Positions 1 through 14,451 of a DNA stretch of 64,000 nt are shown in pieces. This DNA comes from Botryotinia globosa (taxonomy: Eukaryota > Ascomycota > Leotiomycetes > Helotiales > Sclerotiniaceae). The first letter of the stretch is position 1. Each line of letters starts with the position of its first letter. The position numbers were made by a program, and so were the translations under genes. The stretch covers positions 2,294,001 through 2,358,000 of the forward strand of contig RCSZ01000007.1 in NCBI GenBank assembly GCA_014898425.1, given 5' to 3'. Below the pieces are notes generated by a model that saw only the letters and a program-made list of their open reading frames with translations, was not told the DNA's origin and searched no databases.

Positions 1-3000
1 ATATCTATATTATATTCTATTCAAAATAATAATAATATTTAAATATATTCTAAGAATTTATTGAAACTAATTTATTAATATTTCTAAAAAGTTTATTCAA
101 TACATTACCTCAAAATATATTAATATTTTCGACTAATAATTCTATAAGAAAAGTTCAATTTCTATACTAAATTACTTATAACAATCACTAAGAAATATTG
201 AGTAAATAAAATGAATTATAATTAATAAAGAGTTTTTATAACTCAATATTATAAATAACAAATCTTTATTTATTTAAATTATTATATTCTCAATATATAA
301 AACTATATTTGATATAATTAATCTAATTGATAATAAATACTTCAAAAAAGTACTCACTAATTATTCTTTTATTTTTAAAAATAGGATATATATCCAAACT
401 TTATTTCATCGAAAAAGACTTTGTTTAATAAACAATAAAATTGCAAATATTATTATTAAATATTTCATTATAAATATAACTATATCTATATTATAAAACC
501 TAACTGTTTTTTATTACTAAATTATCTCCTAATATACTAATTATTTTCAACTTATTATAACTTCAATATTATAATCTATATATAAACTAATTAAATATAA
601 CTCTCTTCTTTATATCAATCTATTATACTATACAATATTACCTACAAAATATACTATATATAATCCTAACATCAATAATCCACTTATTACAACTAATCAC
701 AGATTTATTAATCATTTAGAAATAATTTTGAATAAAAACTTTGAAAATATTAAATATTTATCCATTATTATATATAAAGAATAAATTCAAAAAGAATGAA
801 AAATATAAATTGATTATTATTAATAGAAATAAACTAAATATTGAAATAATATTTATATCAAATTTGAATTATAATCTTACAAAAATTTATAAGAAAAAAA
901 AAGATCATTATATACAAATACAAATAATAAAAAACATTTTGAATATATACATGATTCTAATAAAGAAAATTGCTGATTAATATAAACAATGAATTAAACT
1001 AAAGTGAGATTATTTATTATCACTTTTAATATTAATATTTGAAATACAATTCTCTCTATTAAAACCAAATATAAAGGATATTTATTATTATAGATTTCAA
1101 ATTTTATTTCCTTTTATTGATAGGATTATATTCATATAATACAAATTATTTAAAATAAGTTTGATTAGATAATAGAATAATAGATTATAGATAACAAAAT
1201 CTTTTTCAATATAATTGCTTTATTATAAAAAGATTATTTCAATAAATAAGAATATAAAGGTATTTTATTTAATAAAAGAAATCTAAGTAAAATTCTAGTT
1301 CAATTATTATTATATTTATATAATTTTATTTATAATTATTATAGACCGGTTTATTTATTTAGGATCTTGGAAATATATATTTTCAAGTTTCTAATTGAAA
1401 AATCGGAATTTAGTGATATCGAAATTTGATAAAAGTTTTTTCTTTGATTGTAAAATAAACTATCTATATTTTTTCTGTATTATATAAATATTCTTTTATT
1501 AAATCGAATATAGAATTAAAAGATTGAACTAATACTAAAAAAGGAATTATTATAATTTAAAAACTATTTATCCTCGATATTAAAACTCGATATTATATAT
1601 GAATGAATTAATAATAATTTTAGTGAAGATTTTATTCAAAAATCAAAATTGAGAAATATTACATTATTATTATCATTAACTATCAAGCTAAATAGTAGTA
1701 TATATATATCAGAATTATTAAGATTTGAATAATATTATAATAAAAAATCACTATCTATTTTTTATTATTTAGAAAATATTGGATATTTTATATAATATTA
1801 ATATATATACAAAACTGGATATTATTGCTATTTTCAATAAATTTTTTATTATAAAAGATAACAAATGAAAAATACTTTTTATTGTTTATTTCGATTTATT
1901 TAAATCACTCATTATATTCTTTAATCGTTATAATATATTAGCTTTTTTTCAATATTATATCAATTATATTCTATTTGATAAACTAAATAAATATTGTATA
2001 ATATATTTAAATAATACTCTTTTATATTTAATAGATAAATTGAAGTATGAGAAATATATTCAAATTATAATATAAAAGCTAATAAATATAGGATTATAAA
2101 TTAATATAAACAAATATGAATTTGAGACAATTTCTATTTGATATTTGAAATTAATAATTGTAATTAAAAGTATACAAATAAACCTCGAAAAAGTTATTAT
2201 AATTATATTATAGAAATAATCATTTTTAATAAAGAATTTATAATGTTTTTTGAGTTTTATTAATTTCTATTAATGATTTATAAAAAGCTTTTTGAAAATA
2301 TATCAATCTTTTCATAATCTATTATAAAAAGATTTTAATTAGAATTCCTTCTTTATTATAATTTTTGAATAATTTATTGATTAAAATTCAAGGTTATTTG
2401 ATTAGATATTTTGAATTAAAAAGAGAGAATAAATTCAATTTTGTAATTAGAAATAAGAAATAATTAAAGGATAAAAAGTATATAGTTTTATTAATAGATA
2501 ATTTTGATATTAATTTTTATAATAACTTGAAAGCTAATATTTATTTGATATCAATGAATTTTATCATATTTATAGATAATCAATTGATTAATAAATTTAT
2601 GAATAACATTTATTAATAACATTTATAAAAAATAAAATATAATTTAATAATTTATAACAATAATCGAGAATCAATAAATAAGAAAATAATTAATAGAATT
2701 GAGAAAAACATTTTAAATTGTTATATAAGATTATTATTTAATAAATAACAGAATATATTATTGAAAAAGATTATAAATTTTATTGAATAATAAATTGAAA
2801 GTTTAAATCATTTATAGAATATATTTCTTAGATTTAATGGGATATTTAGAGTGAATTAAAACAATAAATTTTGTTTTTCAGAATTATTAATGATTGCAAA
2901 TGTATTGAAAGATTACTTTGTATTTATATAAAGTTATCAAAATCAACTTTATTAGGTTTTCTATATTTATTATTAATTCTTTTTTGCTTTTGGTTTGATA

Positions 3001-4395
3001 TATCAATAAACTATATTATATTATTTTCGAATTGTTTCTGTTACAATTTTATTCATAAATATATTTTAATTATTATTTATCCTTTAATTAAAATAAAACA
3101 TTTTATAAGAATTCAAATATTTATTATAAAGAAATTTGTTAATATCTTTATCGATTGTATTTATACTTTATATGATCTATGAAATAATATTATTTTCAAT
3201 TATAATATACAATTTGTTTTTAACTTATAGTTTCAATTAGTAGAATAATTGATAATAATTTTCTGATATTTGTTGGTATTCTATTTACAAATAGATAATT
3301 AAATAAAATAAATAAATTTGATTTTAGAATAATATTTATAAACTTTTATAAATCTTTATTAAAACAATGGATATAATAATTGTTTTTAATTAAATTTATA
3401 TCGAATAATATAATCTTAGAGATTATTAATCATTTATTATTTTTTATCAATTATAGATTTAATTCATATATTAATATCAAACCCAACAAATCTTATCCAT
3501 CAAATATAATTATAATATAAAAGTAAGAGTTTTTTAAAGGGAATGAAACAACAAATAAAATAAAAAGGATTTTGTTTCAATTATAAGCTTTTGTTAAACA
3601 AATAGTTATAATGTATAAAGAATATACAAATCAATATTATATTAATTTATTATGTTATTATATAAACCAAAAAATATTTATAAATATTAAGAATATAAAA
3701 ACCTTTCGAAAAATAAAAAAACTAAATAATCAATAGATAGAGCTATATAAAATTATAAAACTTTATTTCTATTTTTATTTTATTTAATTATGAATTAATA
3801 TCTATATATTTCTCATTTTTCATTATTTATTATTTATATCTATAATTAATGAATTACATTTCTCAAAACAAATTATAATTAATAAATCAGAATCAATTAT
3901 TATTCAAGATAGAATCCTTAAAAAAAAGAATAATAAGAATAAATTAATATAGAAATAGATTTTTAAAGAAATAATAGATGATTATAGAGAAAATAATCAT
4001 TATTATTTAATTAAATAGAAATGTTATATATCTATTTGATAATTAATAATAGATTTGAAAGGGAATAAGAAAATATTAATAAAATATTTTTATATATATT
4101 TAGAGAAATTTAATCTATTAAAAGAAATATTGAATAATTCTAAAGTAAAAACGATTTTATTATCAATATTAGAATATTTAGAAGAAATATAAGAAGCTTG
4201 TAGATTAATTTGAGAAAGGAAAGTCAAATCAGAAAGAGGTATTTAAACTATTAATTTAGTAAATCTGGTTGTTTATTTAATTTAAATATAATAATAAGTT
4301 GATTTAATAGGCTGATTCTGTATAACTTTATTATTTTTTAACAAAGTTAGTTTGTGTTTTAATTTGTTCGAAATAAGTAAGTTTTAAAGGGGAAG
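1..4395. repeat. AT-rich RIP-degraded relic DNA, no intact gene
   Basis: The stretch is almost entirely A and T, with stop codons in all frames and only chance open frames. The first ~700 bases are nearly free of G while still holding C, which suggests mutation on one strand. Its right edge (about 4,200-4,395) runs into a purine tract and a GC-rich LTR-like tail, so at least the right part may be the inside of a degraded LTR retrotransposon. I could not identify a coding motif in it. Seen: composition and lack of frames. Inferred: repeat origin. Confidence 0.6.
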
Positions 4396-4540
4396 TATTG
4401 TTATAGATTGAATTATAGTTATATGGATACTTAAGGTATTCATTCTTTATATAGTCGACGCCTCCCTGCCTCCTCCCGTACAACCTCGTAGAATATCATA
4501 TATCTTACCTAGCACTCAAACCGCACTGTGATAATATGTA
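4385..4540 (+). repeat. Possible 3' LTR remnant with GC-rich island
   Basis: A purine tract (AAAGGGGAAG at about 4,386) precedes a sequence starting near TATTGTTATAG. About 60-140 bases later comes an island of normal composition (4,458-4,530, beginning GTCGACGCCTCCCTGCC) inside otherwise AT-only DNA. A polypurine tract followed by a short LTR is the usual right end of a Ty3/Gypsy or Copia element. No matching left LTR was found in the window, so the assignment is inference. Confidence 0.3.
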
Positions 4541-4634
4541 TTTAAAATCTATTAATTAATAATTAAATATTTTATTAATAGTTTATATAATTGTTATATA
4601 ATATTCAGTTTCTTTTTATATATTTGAAAATTTA

Positions 4635-7346
4635 TAGAGGTTATTATACTATTTAAGGTTAATAAAAAGGATAGATCTTCTATTTATTTTTAGAAATCAA
4701 TTATTTTTATTCTTTATATTTTTAAGAGTTTGAAAAGAATTATAATTTACTGATTAATATAGATTATATTAACTAATGGAATTCTCAATTTTTAATATGG
4801 GGAAGTTTAATTTAAAAGAATCGCCATAAATTTGATTATTTGTTTGATTTATAATATAAAGATTGTTTCTTTAAGTATTAAAAATTATTTTAATTATTAT
4901 GAATATTTAAGGGGTTTTTAATACTTTTTTTTAAATAATAATTTTAAAAAAGAAATTTAGATAAGGCTAATCTCTAACCTTTCTAAAATTAATCGATTTC
5001 TTTTTTATCAATTGATTTGTTTAAATAAAATTAAAGAATTTGATTATATTTAATTATAATATGGAATGTAGAATATTTTAAGGTTTTTTTTTCTTTTTAA
5101 TATTGTATATATTATATTTAGCAAAACTTATTTTATAAGATATTAAGTTTCGTTTTGAGTATATTGATAACTTATATTTTTATTAAATTTTCAAATCTGT
5201 GGATTTCAATATCCTTGTTTTAATAAATAATGTAAGAAAGATTCTGGAATAGAATAATAATAATAAAATTGTTTTTATTTTTAAAAGATTCGAAATAATA
5301 CGTTTAGTCAAAGAAAATTGATTATATTCTTCATTATATTATTAATATAGATTTTATTATAATATTAATTACTATTATTAAGAAGAGAATATAATTGGCT
5401 TTAAGATAATTAGGGGTTTGATTTAATTACAATTTTATTTTTAAAAGATATATAATAATCTGAATTATTAAAGTTAGAGTAATTGTATATTATATTTATA
5501 ATTGTGTAAAACTAATTGATAAATCTTTAGCTTTAATATCATATAAAGTAATGATTATTTATTTTATCTTTTTTTTTATAGAATAAAGATATAATATAAT
5601 AATAAAACAAAATCATTTTATATTTAATATATTAATTGCAATCTTATTATCTTTTTTCGAATAAAATAATATATCGATTTTCTTAAACAAATATTTACTT
5701 TTATAATTAGAAGTATTTTTTCTATATAGAAAACTATATTTATTATAATACTTTTTCGAAATTCAATTTGTTTTTTTAATTAATATTATATTAAATAATA
5801 TTAAGCATTATTTCGCTATATATATTTAAATAGTAAATGTTTTGTATTTTATAATTCGCTGAATATTATTTTTATTTATTACTAAAAACAAAAGGGTTAA
5901 TAAATCTTTAAAACAAAAGTTTAGTATCTAGAAACCCTCCTTTTTAAGATTGTACAATATATACTAAGATTTCTATATTTCTTATCAAAATATAGAATTA
6001 ATTTAATGAAAAGTATTAATAAAGAAATTATTTTGATTAACTTCAAAAAATAATATTCCCAATTTTTTCCTAATGAAATTTCAATTCTCTTAAATAGCTT
6101 TAAATAAATAAAAAATAAAAATAAATTTGTAGAATAAATATATAATTTATTAAAATAGAAAACAATTTATTATAAATTTTAACATAATTAATTCTATTTC
6201 CTATATTTTTGATATAAAAATAGTTGGAATATAAATAGATTTTAAATGTATTTTATAGATCTTTTCATTTGATTTATAATATTTATAACTTTATATAAAT
6301 AGTATTTCAATATTTTAATATTATATAACAATATATTGGATTTCTTATAATGAGCTTTTTATATTTACTAAAATGCTATATAGATTTTCAATATCAGAAT
6401 CTATTAGTCCTTTAAATATATTAAAATTAAAAGAAATAAAGCAATCAATAAACTTATTGATTTCAATTTTCACAAATCTATGTAGAATCTAGGATTCATT
6501 TCAAAATCTATTATCAATAAAATTAATATTATAATAAAAACAATAATTTATTTTATTAGAAATATATAATAAATAGAATTTAGTTTATATAATAAAGCTT
6601 TTTCTATAATTAAATTTATTATAAAAAACATTATTTTATATTTTTATTATTTACTCAAAATATAGAGATTTCATATAATATTATAAGTGATTCAAATATT
6701 AGGATATTAATTTGGATTATTTTTATAATTATTAGAAAATCTTTGAATATTTAGTATTTTATTGAAATTTATTAGTTTAATTTAAAAAGTGATTTAAATA
6801 ATTATTTTTATTTTATCAATTTCAATAGTAAAAGGTTTTAATTACTTTTTATTTCTAATATTCTAATTACTAATCTTGATCAAATTCCTTGGAATAATTT
6901 GATTTTACTTTAGTATCTGCTTCCACTAATGGCAATCCTCTTTCCTTTTGTTTTCTTTTTTTTTTCCTTTTTCCTTTAAATCAAGGCCTCATTTTTCTCT
7001 TATCTTATTCAAATGGTGGCTAGGGAGGCAGCAAAGATCTTTCTTTTTATATATATATATATATATATTAACTTCGGTTATTTATATAAATACTTATCCT
7101 TATAATATATACTTGCTAGTTTTTTAGAATTATATTTGGTTCTTTGAAATCTTTGAATATTATTGATCTTATCTCAATTAATAAAGAAGGAGTTATTTAA
7201 ATAAATCTTTTGGCTTTTATATATACAATCTGCTTTCTACAATATTACCCTAAGTTTATAGCTTAGTACATCTTTATACCCTTCGGGAGGTTCCCAGGGT
7301 CGGCTTTATGCCGGCTTGCGGGACGTTAATAAATACTACTACTACT
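4635..7346 (+). mobile_element. LINE family A, copy A1 (5'-truncated, RIP-mutated)
   Basis: This copy aligns along its length with the right halves of copies A2 (26,388-31,880) and A3 (33,114-39,709). Shared landmarks include the stretch around 4,970-5,060, matching 29,465-29,560 and 36,735-36,830. The 3' end carries a less mutated GC-rich stretch (7,274-7,326) followed by GTTAATAAATACTACTACTACT, a TAC-repeat tail. The left end fades near 4,635, so about 2.7 kb of a 5.5 kb element remains. 5' truncation and a simple-repeat tail are typical of non-LTR retrotransposons. No intact frame survives. Confidence 0.6.
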
Positions 7347-7347
7347 G

Positions 7348-8098
7348 AACCCCTGAACAGTATTTGAATTCCTGAATGATACTCGAATATCTGAATAATA
7401 TTTGAATCTCTGTATAGTACTAATACTATACCCAATCAGAAATTTAACAGAAAAAGCTTTCGATAAAATAATATTGAAATATTATACTATAATTATTGAA
7501 GAATAATATCATTATTAAAAAAAATATAATTATTGTATTTTAAATTTTATAAAATGAATAGAAAAAATCAAAAAAAGTTATATTTTATATAATAATAGTT
7601 TAAGATCTTTGTAATTTAATATATGATATTATTTTACGAATTAATATATATATTAAGTTCTTTGAATATTATAAATTATTTATTTATAAGATTCTATCTA
7701 TAAAATGATTTCAAATTTAAAAAAATTATTATATTTCGAATGAAGTTGTAATATAATAAATAATAATATAATATAAAGTTCAATTAGTGATTAAATTTTA
7801 TTATAATATTTAAATATAATCTTTCCTGTTTTTATTAAAACTCTTTTTTTCAATTAAAATTCACTTCAAAAAATAACTAATTATTTTAGATTTTAATATT
7901 ACAGTTTTGATTTCTTTTGTTTTTGAATTTATAATTCCAGTATTTAACAAACTAATTTCAAAATTTGCAAGGATTAATTATAAAAATTAATTAGTTGCAT
8001 TTTGATAGTATTTTTATTATACCAAAAATATATATATTATATTCAATTAAAAGTATAGCTCAAACATTGTATCCTAATTAGATACTATAAGGTCGGAT
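7348..8098 (+). mobile_element. Family B element, copy B1 (both ends missing)
   Basis: The sequence starts directly after the TAC tail of LINE copy A1 and follows the same order of motifs as the other family B copies: repeated 'ctgaataatatt(c/t)gaa' phrases, the block near 7,540-7,760, and the terminal-domain phrase around 8,040-8,090 (gtatagctcaaacattgtat). The outermost bases on both sides, where the inverted ends should be, are absent. Non-coding and AT-rich. Confidence 0.5.
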
Positions 8099-8499
8099 CT
8101 ATTATAATCAGCTAAATTGGGATTTTAAATACTTTTGAGATCTTAAATGAATCAAATCAGTTGGCTTTATAATCAATTGAGTTAGTACACCAATGGGTGC
8201 ACGGATTTATAAAACTCCCTGTAAGCAAAGTACAATTTTACATCAAAAATTAACATTTTCAAATTTCTATTATAATTCAAATTTCCATTTAGTTTTTCAA
8301 AATTGAAATATATTATAAAAAAATATAAGAATTGTATATAATTAGAGATTTACATTATTATTTCTTTAAATAAAAGCTGAATAATTTAATCTAGTTTTTT
8401 CCATTCAATTTTCTTTGATAAAAAAATATAATATTGAATCTTTTGATTTAAAAACTAAATATCTTTGATTAAAAATTTAATATAATATATTTCATTATT

Positions 8500-11400
8500 T
8501 AGATTATCTATATTAGAAAAAAACACGAAAAAACCAAGGAAAGATTTTCTTAGAAAAACTCATTAATCTCTATTGTATTCGAAGTAAAATATTATTCTCT
8601 ATCCCCTTCTGAAATCACTAAATTGATATCTACTTGGGTTAAGGAAATATTATTATTAGTATTAAAGAGAGTGATTGAAAATATTTATATTGGAATTATC
8701 AATATTAACAATATTAATAATAAGTTTATTATATTGAATATAATTAAGAATAAATTTTAAATTGTAATTTCAATAATAATTTGAATCTTTTAATATTTGA
8801 GGGTTTTATAAGGGGGTTTTAATTATAAAAAAGAAGGCTTTTAGATATAGAAAAATAAAATAAAAACTTTTCAAAAGGTTTTTTTTTAAAAAACATCTTA
8901 TAAAACATATATTATTAAAAACAATAGTATTTTAACATTATTATATCTACTATTCGATTTTATTCAATCAATCTTATAATATAATTTTATCACCTGTGTT
9001 AATGGGGTGGTATAGCAAATCCTAATATAATTGTATTCTCTATATTAATAAGATAATTAATAGATTAAAAAGAAATAGGAAATAATAGGCTTAGAAGGAA
9101 ATTATATATCACCAATATATATTAAGAAAAAATGGATATTTATCTTTTGCTTATTAAATAGAAAAAAAGTTATATACCTATAAATTTTTTAATATTCGAA
9201 TTAGGATTATTAATGTAGAGGCTTAATATTAATGTAGTAGTTATTTTTATAATTAATATTATTTTAGGTGAAAACATTCTATTAGTTTTATGTATTAATT
9301 TTAAGTCAATATATGATCTATTTATAAAACTACAAAAAGTTAACAAATGATATTATAATATTATATTAATTCTATGAATAAATAAAAATCATTGAAATAA
9401 TCTGGATTAATAATCCAATTAATTCGATTGATGTAATAATAAAAGAAAAGTTATTTTAAATTTTCATTAATCTAATTAATACAAATAAGATTTATATTAA
9501 GATAATAAAGGAAATGGAAAGGGATTAAGAAAGGGATTGATCTTATTAATAAAAGGTTAGGGATTTTGATTAATAAATGAAAGGTTTTTATAATTTTTTA
9601 GATTTTCTTTTAATTATTGTGTTTGAAATTATAAAAGAGAATTCTAAAGATATAAATAAGGAATATTTTTCCAAACAAATGATTTTAATATAATCATTAT
9701 TTTATTGAAAAAGCATTAAACAATTGTAAGAGATATTAATTTTTTCAGTAGTATTTATATAAGATTTATTATTTTTCTGAATGATAAGTTATTTAGATAA
9801 AATCTATAATATGTGGGTAATATGTTTTCTACATTGTTCTCGAACCAAAAATTAATATTTAGTTAATAATATAAATTAGTGATAAAGTTATTATTTATAT
9901 GAATTCAAAAAAGATCTTTGTTATATATATATGTATATCTTCTCTATATATATGTATATCTTCTATATATATAGGTATATTATAATCTAGAAATAGTTAG
10001 ATTCTATAGAATTGATAAGATTTTAAGAATCAATTGAAGTATAATAATGATAAGTTAAATAATTTTGTACGTATGTATTCATGAATATTCAGAATTAGTA
10101 AATATATATAATATCAATCTATTAGAGCTTAAAGATTGTAAAAACATTCCTACTAATATTAATCGAATAAATTTGAAAATTATGTTATTAAATTAATAGA
10201 ATATAAATTTATAGATTAAGAATATAAATTTAATGATAAGATCTAAGGTATTATATTGATATTAGTAAGAGTTTTATTTTATTTTCAAAAGATTTCATTT
10301 ATCAAACTTAATTATTGGAAAGGTTTCATTTTTTTTTTAAAAAACCCTTAAAAATTAAAATTAAAATTAAAGTTATAAAAGCTTTGATTTATTTCTGAAC
10401 TAAAATTTAATTAAACAATAAAAAGAACTCGAGCTATTTGTATATAATAATAAGCTTATCATGTTTTTGATTTATAAAAGAATATTATAATTATAGTTAT
10501 AAAAATATTGGATATTCTTGTTTTCAAGAATCTAATAAAGATATTGATTATTTTATATTAGATTTCCTCTATCTTTTGAATAATTTTACATCTTTTTTTA
10601 AGAGAAAAATATTATTGTTTTGTTACTAAAATATAATTAATTTTTTATTTGAATTAGCTTTTAATGAATTATAATAATTAATATATTAAACAATATAATT
10701 TAGTTAACATTACTTTTTTTTAATATATTTCTTCAATCTATCGTTATAATAAATATAAAAAGAAGTTTATTCATATTATATTGAAATATAGTATTTTCAA
10801 TAATCAAATTTATGTAATTTTTCACAATAAATTGAGAAAATTATTAATGTGAAAAATGTGAAAGAATGTATTTTTTTAATAAAGAAAATGATTCAAATAA
10901 TTTAATTGTTATATTTATCAGTATATTTAAAAGATATAATATAAAATGAAGATTCTTTGATTTGAATATATATTTATTAATAATAAAAACTTTGTTTATT
11001 ATTATTATTCATTCGCCAAATTTAGAATTAAAATGAAAAATTTATAGTTATATATTTATATCGAATCTTAAAAATAATGATAAAATCAAATCTTTAGTAT
11101 TTGTGTAATATATTATCAATTATATCTTTTAAACAACAGATTACAAATATTATTGTTGATTGAAATAAAAATGTAATTCATAATTATAAATATTATATTT
11201 AAAATATTAATATAAAAAAAGTTTGAATAATTTGAATAATTCTTCATTATAAAAAGCAGTAGGGGATTTGTAAAATACAATATAAGATTTATTTTTTTAT
11301 AAATAACTTTTAATTCTAATATTAAGTATAAATTAAAATAATCTCTTTCAATATAAAATTATAAGAAATTCGTTTAAATAATATAATTAAGAATTCATGA

Positions 11401-12060
11401 AATACTAAATAATTTTTAAGATTTTCCATATTATTAAACTTTGTTATTTTTATGAAAGAAATTAATAATATACATAATATAAATGAAAGATTAAATATAA
11501 ACATTTGGAAAAAAAAGATTTCTTTTCAAAAGAGTATAAATTTGATTCTGAAATCTATAAATTTCCTCATAAATCCTATATTAAAATTCTTTATAAAAAA
11601 ATGTTATAAAGAAATTGAATGAGATTATAAGATTAGTAAGAACTGTATATTTATTTTTGATCTTGTATTCAAAGATATCAAATTACCTTTCAATAACGTT
11701 TAATATATGTGATATAATATTGGAATCATTTCAATTATAATAATCGATATTGAAAAATAAAGATTGATGTTTGTTTTGTTTTGTTTTCATATTTCATATT
11801 TATATATATGAAATCAATATTTACTGAAAATCATAAAACTTTTAGATATAAAAATCTAAGATTTTGTAATTCAACAAAATCTATTAAAATCTTCAATCAT
11901 CTATCTAGTAATACCACCCCAAAAACAATTATTAATTTAAATAGAAAAATATCAAAAGTATAAAAAGTATGCCTATAAATTTAAAAATTGAAATTCCAAA
12001 GATATTTCAATTTTAATTGTTGTGTTGATCTATAAATAAGGATATGAATTGGTGGAAGTA
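8500..12060. repeat. Segment D1, part E (E1): RIP-degraded repeat
   Basis: Blocks at 8,520-8,990 and 10,940-12,030 match 23,800-24,470 and 24,925-26,020 in the same order and orientation. Examples are the 'ttatattgaatataatta' phrase at 8,728 versus 24,015 and the block at 11,221-11,370 versus 25,211-25,360. E1 holds about 2 kb (9,000-10,940) that is missing from the other copy. Parts F and G follow in the same order in both places, so E, F and G probably belong to one larger duplicated element. No gene is recognisable. Short tandem repeats (TATATATGTATATCTTC type) lie at 9,925-9,985. Confidence 0.45.
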
Positions 12061-13080
12061 CAGTATTAGACAAAAAGACCTACATACTACCATTGATCAA
12101 ATGAAGTGACGAAAAGAAAATACTCACTTCTCTGTAATAAAATTCCAAAACTATCCCAGTGATCAAAAAACAAATCTTATATGACTAATGAAGAGATCCC
12201 TCGATAAAAGATACAATTTGAATATTAATGATTTTATATAATAAATTAAAACACTCGGGATCTATGATAATCGATATCTAGTTTCATCGACAAGGTGACT
12301 TCATTTTCTTATGAAATGATTTCTATATAAATATTTATTGATATTAAGGATTTCTGAATCTAGACATTGTTTCATTCTTCAATATTCTGGATGTATTTTA
12401 TCTCTAAACTTTGGTATTTGATTGTCATGATTTACATATGAACACTTCCAAATTTCATCTTTCCATTTTAGATTATAAAGGAGAATGATTTATATGAATA
12501 GCTCAAATAACTTTCAAATCACTTCCAAATATATTTTAAATCCTGGTTTAATATGAGTATTGAATTTTGACTTCAAAGAATGTTGATAAACCTATTATTA
12601 TTATCTTTTTGAAAACACTTATATTAAAAAATGTTATTCAAAACTATGATGAAGGTTTTATACTTTACTAAAAAGTCTCATTTCGATAAAAAGAATCAGT
12701 ATATAAATATCTATTATCTTAAAGCTTTGATAAAATTGTTATAGATTTTAAATATTTTGATTTCTGTTACGATTGAATCAACAAGTTTTCAATGTAATTT
12801 CATAAGTACAAATTTATCTAGAGATCTTTAGTATTCTGGAATGTATGTATTAATTTACATATTATCTTTGAGTTGATATTCAAGAATATGATGTGGATTT
12901 GGGTTTACATTCAGGTTTCTCCGATATTTCTGGTAATATGATAATTTAATTTCAAAATCAAATAAACTAATTTTAAACGATTTTAAGACATCGGAATTTC
13001 GAAAAAATAAGTTTATTGATCATGATTTCTTTTTAGAAGAGAATGATAATATGGAAGTGAATATTGCATTAATAAAATTA
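12061..13080. other. Less degraded AT-rich patch, no recognisable gene
   Basis: Between part E1 and the 9-bp minisatellite lies about 1 kb with more C and G than the surrounding DNA, for example around 12,060-12,290 and 12,850-12,940. It has no partner in the other D segment and no long open frame. It may be unique host DNA or a single-copy insertion that escaped most mutation. I see no protein motif. Confidence 0.35.
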
Positions 13081-13169
13081 AGATTTCTTAGATTTCTTAG
13101 ATTTCTTAGATTTCTTACATTTCTTACATTTCTTACATTTCTTAGATTTCTTAGATTTCTTAGATTTCT
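13081..13169. repeat. 9-bp minisatellite (TTAGATTTC / TTACATTTC)
   Basis: About ten head-to-tail copies of a 9-base unit. The middle three units read TTACATTTC and the outer ones TTAGATTTC, so a variant unit has been amplified inside the array. It ends where family B copy B2 begins. Confidence 0.9.
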
Positions 13170-13177
13170 ATAGTATT

Positions 13178-14020
13178 TGTAATGGTAGTATTAATAAAAT
13201 ATCATTTCTATAATTCCTAAATCCCTAAATAGTATTTGAACTTCTGAATAATATTCAAACCTTTGTATAATATTAATATCATATTTAATCGAAAGCTTAA
13301 TAAAAAAAGCTGTTAACAAAATCATGTGAAAATCGATATCTGAATTACTATAAAATATAATAACATTATTAGAATAATAATATAATTATTATATTATAAA
13401 ATTTATAATTTTAATACAATTTGTTTTCAATTAAAAAAAAAATTGAATTTTATTTAATCGTAATTTCAGACCTCTATAATTCGATATATAATATTTTTTT
13501 AGAGATTTATACATATATTTTAAAATCCTCGAGTATTATAAATTCTTCATTTATAAGCTTCCATTTACATAATAATTTCAAATTTATCAAATTTATTATA
13601 TTTCAAATAAATTATAATATCATATATAATGCTATAATATAGAAATTAATTGCTAATTAAATTTCATTATAATTTTTAGATATATTTTTTCTCTTTTTTT
13701 ATTATAACTCCTTTTGTTTTGTTAAAGTCTATTTCAAAAGATAATTAATCCTTCTAGATTTTAATTCTATTAATTTCTTTTCAAACTTATAATATAATTT
13801 TTATAAAGACTAATTATAGAGAGGTTTAGGCTTATAATTTTATTATCTATAGAGACTAGCTATAAATATTAATGAATTACATTTTGATAATAATTTTATT
13901 ATATTAAAATATATATATTATATCTAATCAAAAATACAATTTAGATGACATATCTCAATTGAATACTATACAGTATGAAGTATTGTGGGAATACTATATA
14001 GAATTCCCACTTGTACCATT
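13178..14020 (+). mobile_element. Family B element, copy B2
   Basis: This copy shares the order of blocks with B5 (21,270-22,146). It opens with TATTAATAAAATATCATTTC-type phrases and closes with GAATTCCCACTTGTACCA (14,001-14,018). The last bases, read on the other strand (TGGTACAAGTGGG), resemble the first bases of better preserved copies (TGGTAGAAGCAGGG in B6), so the family has imperfect inverted ends. Length is about 0.84 kb, with no coding capacity. Confidence 0.55.
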
Positions 14021-14099
14021 AAAGTAGTTTTCGATAATAATTTCAAAAGTTTAAAAAATAGCTTTTTCGAAGATTTTAATTGAATTAGGATATAATATA

Positions 14100-14255
14100 C
14101 TATCAATATACAATATATATTATTCAGATTAAAATGATCCTTATTTTATCAAACTGAATTGAAAGAAACATAAAAAAAGAAAATATCTCTATAGTTTAAA
14201 CTTTTTAGGATGTTTATAAGGCGTTTTTACAATATATTATTAAGAAGCTTTTTTC
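14100..14255. repeat. Segment D1, part F (F1)
   Basis: About 150 bases match 26,070-26,180, for example 'ccttattttat' followed by 'gaaagaaa' and the 'tttataa(g/a)g(c/t)' phrase near 14,214. It lies between parts E and G, as in segment D2. Confidence 0.45.
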
Positions 14256-14451
14256 AGCCCTTCAAGGCTAAAAATAACAACAAGCATATTAACACTCTTT
14301 ATAATCATTTTTCATATTTTTTAGAACCTACATCCATGAGAATAAATAAGATTTATATTTTATATTCTATTGAAATATGAATTTTAAAACTATTCAGAGA
14401 TTATAAGCTTTCGAGGTGGTGGTCTATGCACCGATCTAGATGGAGTATATT

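Noticed and set aside
741..980. Short open frames throughout the AT-rich block (also 2,871-3,182, 25,474-25,758, 28,126-28,416 and others)
   Set aside because: They are Ile/Asn/Lys/Phe/Tyr strings expected from AT-only DNA, lack domains, and lie in mutated repeats.
13081..13169. Tandem repeats as a CRISPR-like array
   Set aside because: Units are contiguous 9-mers without spacers, in a eukaryotic context. No CRISPR is present in the window.
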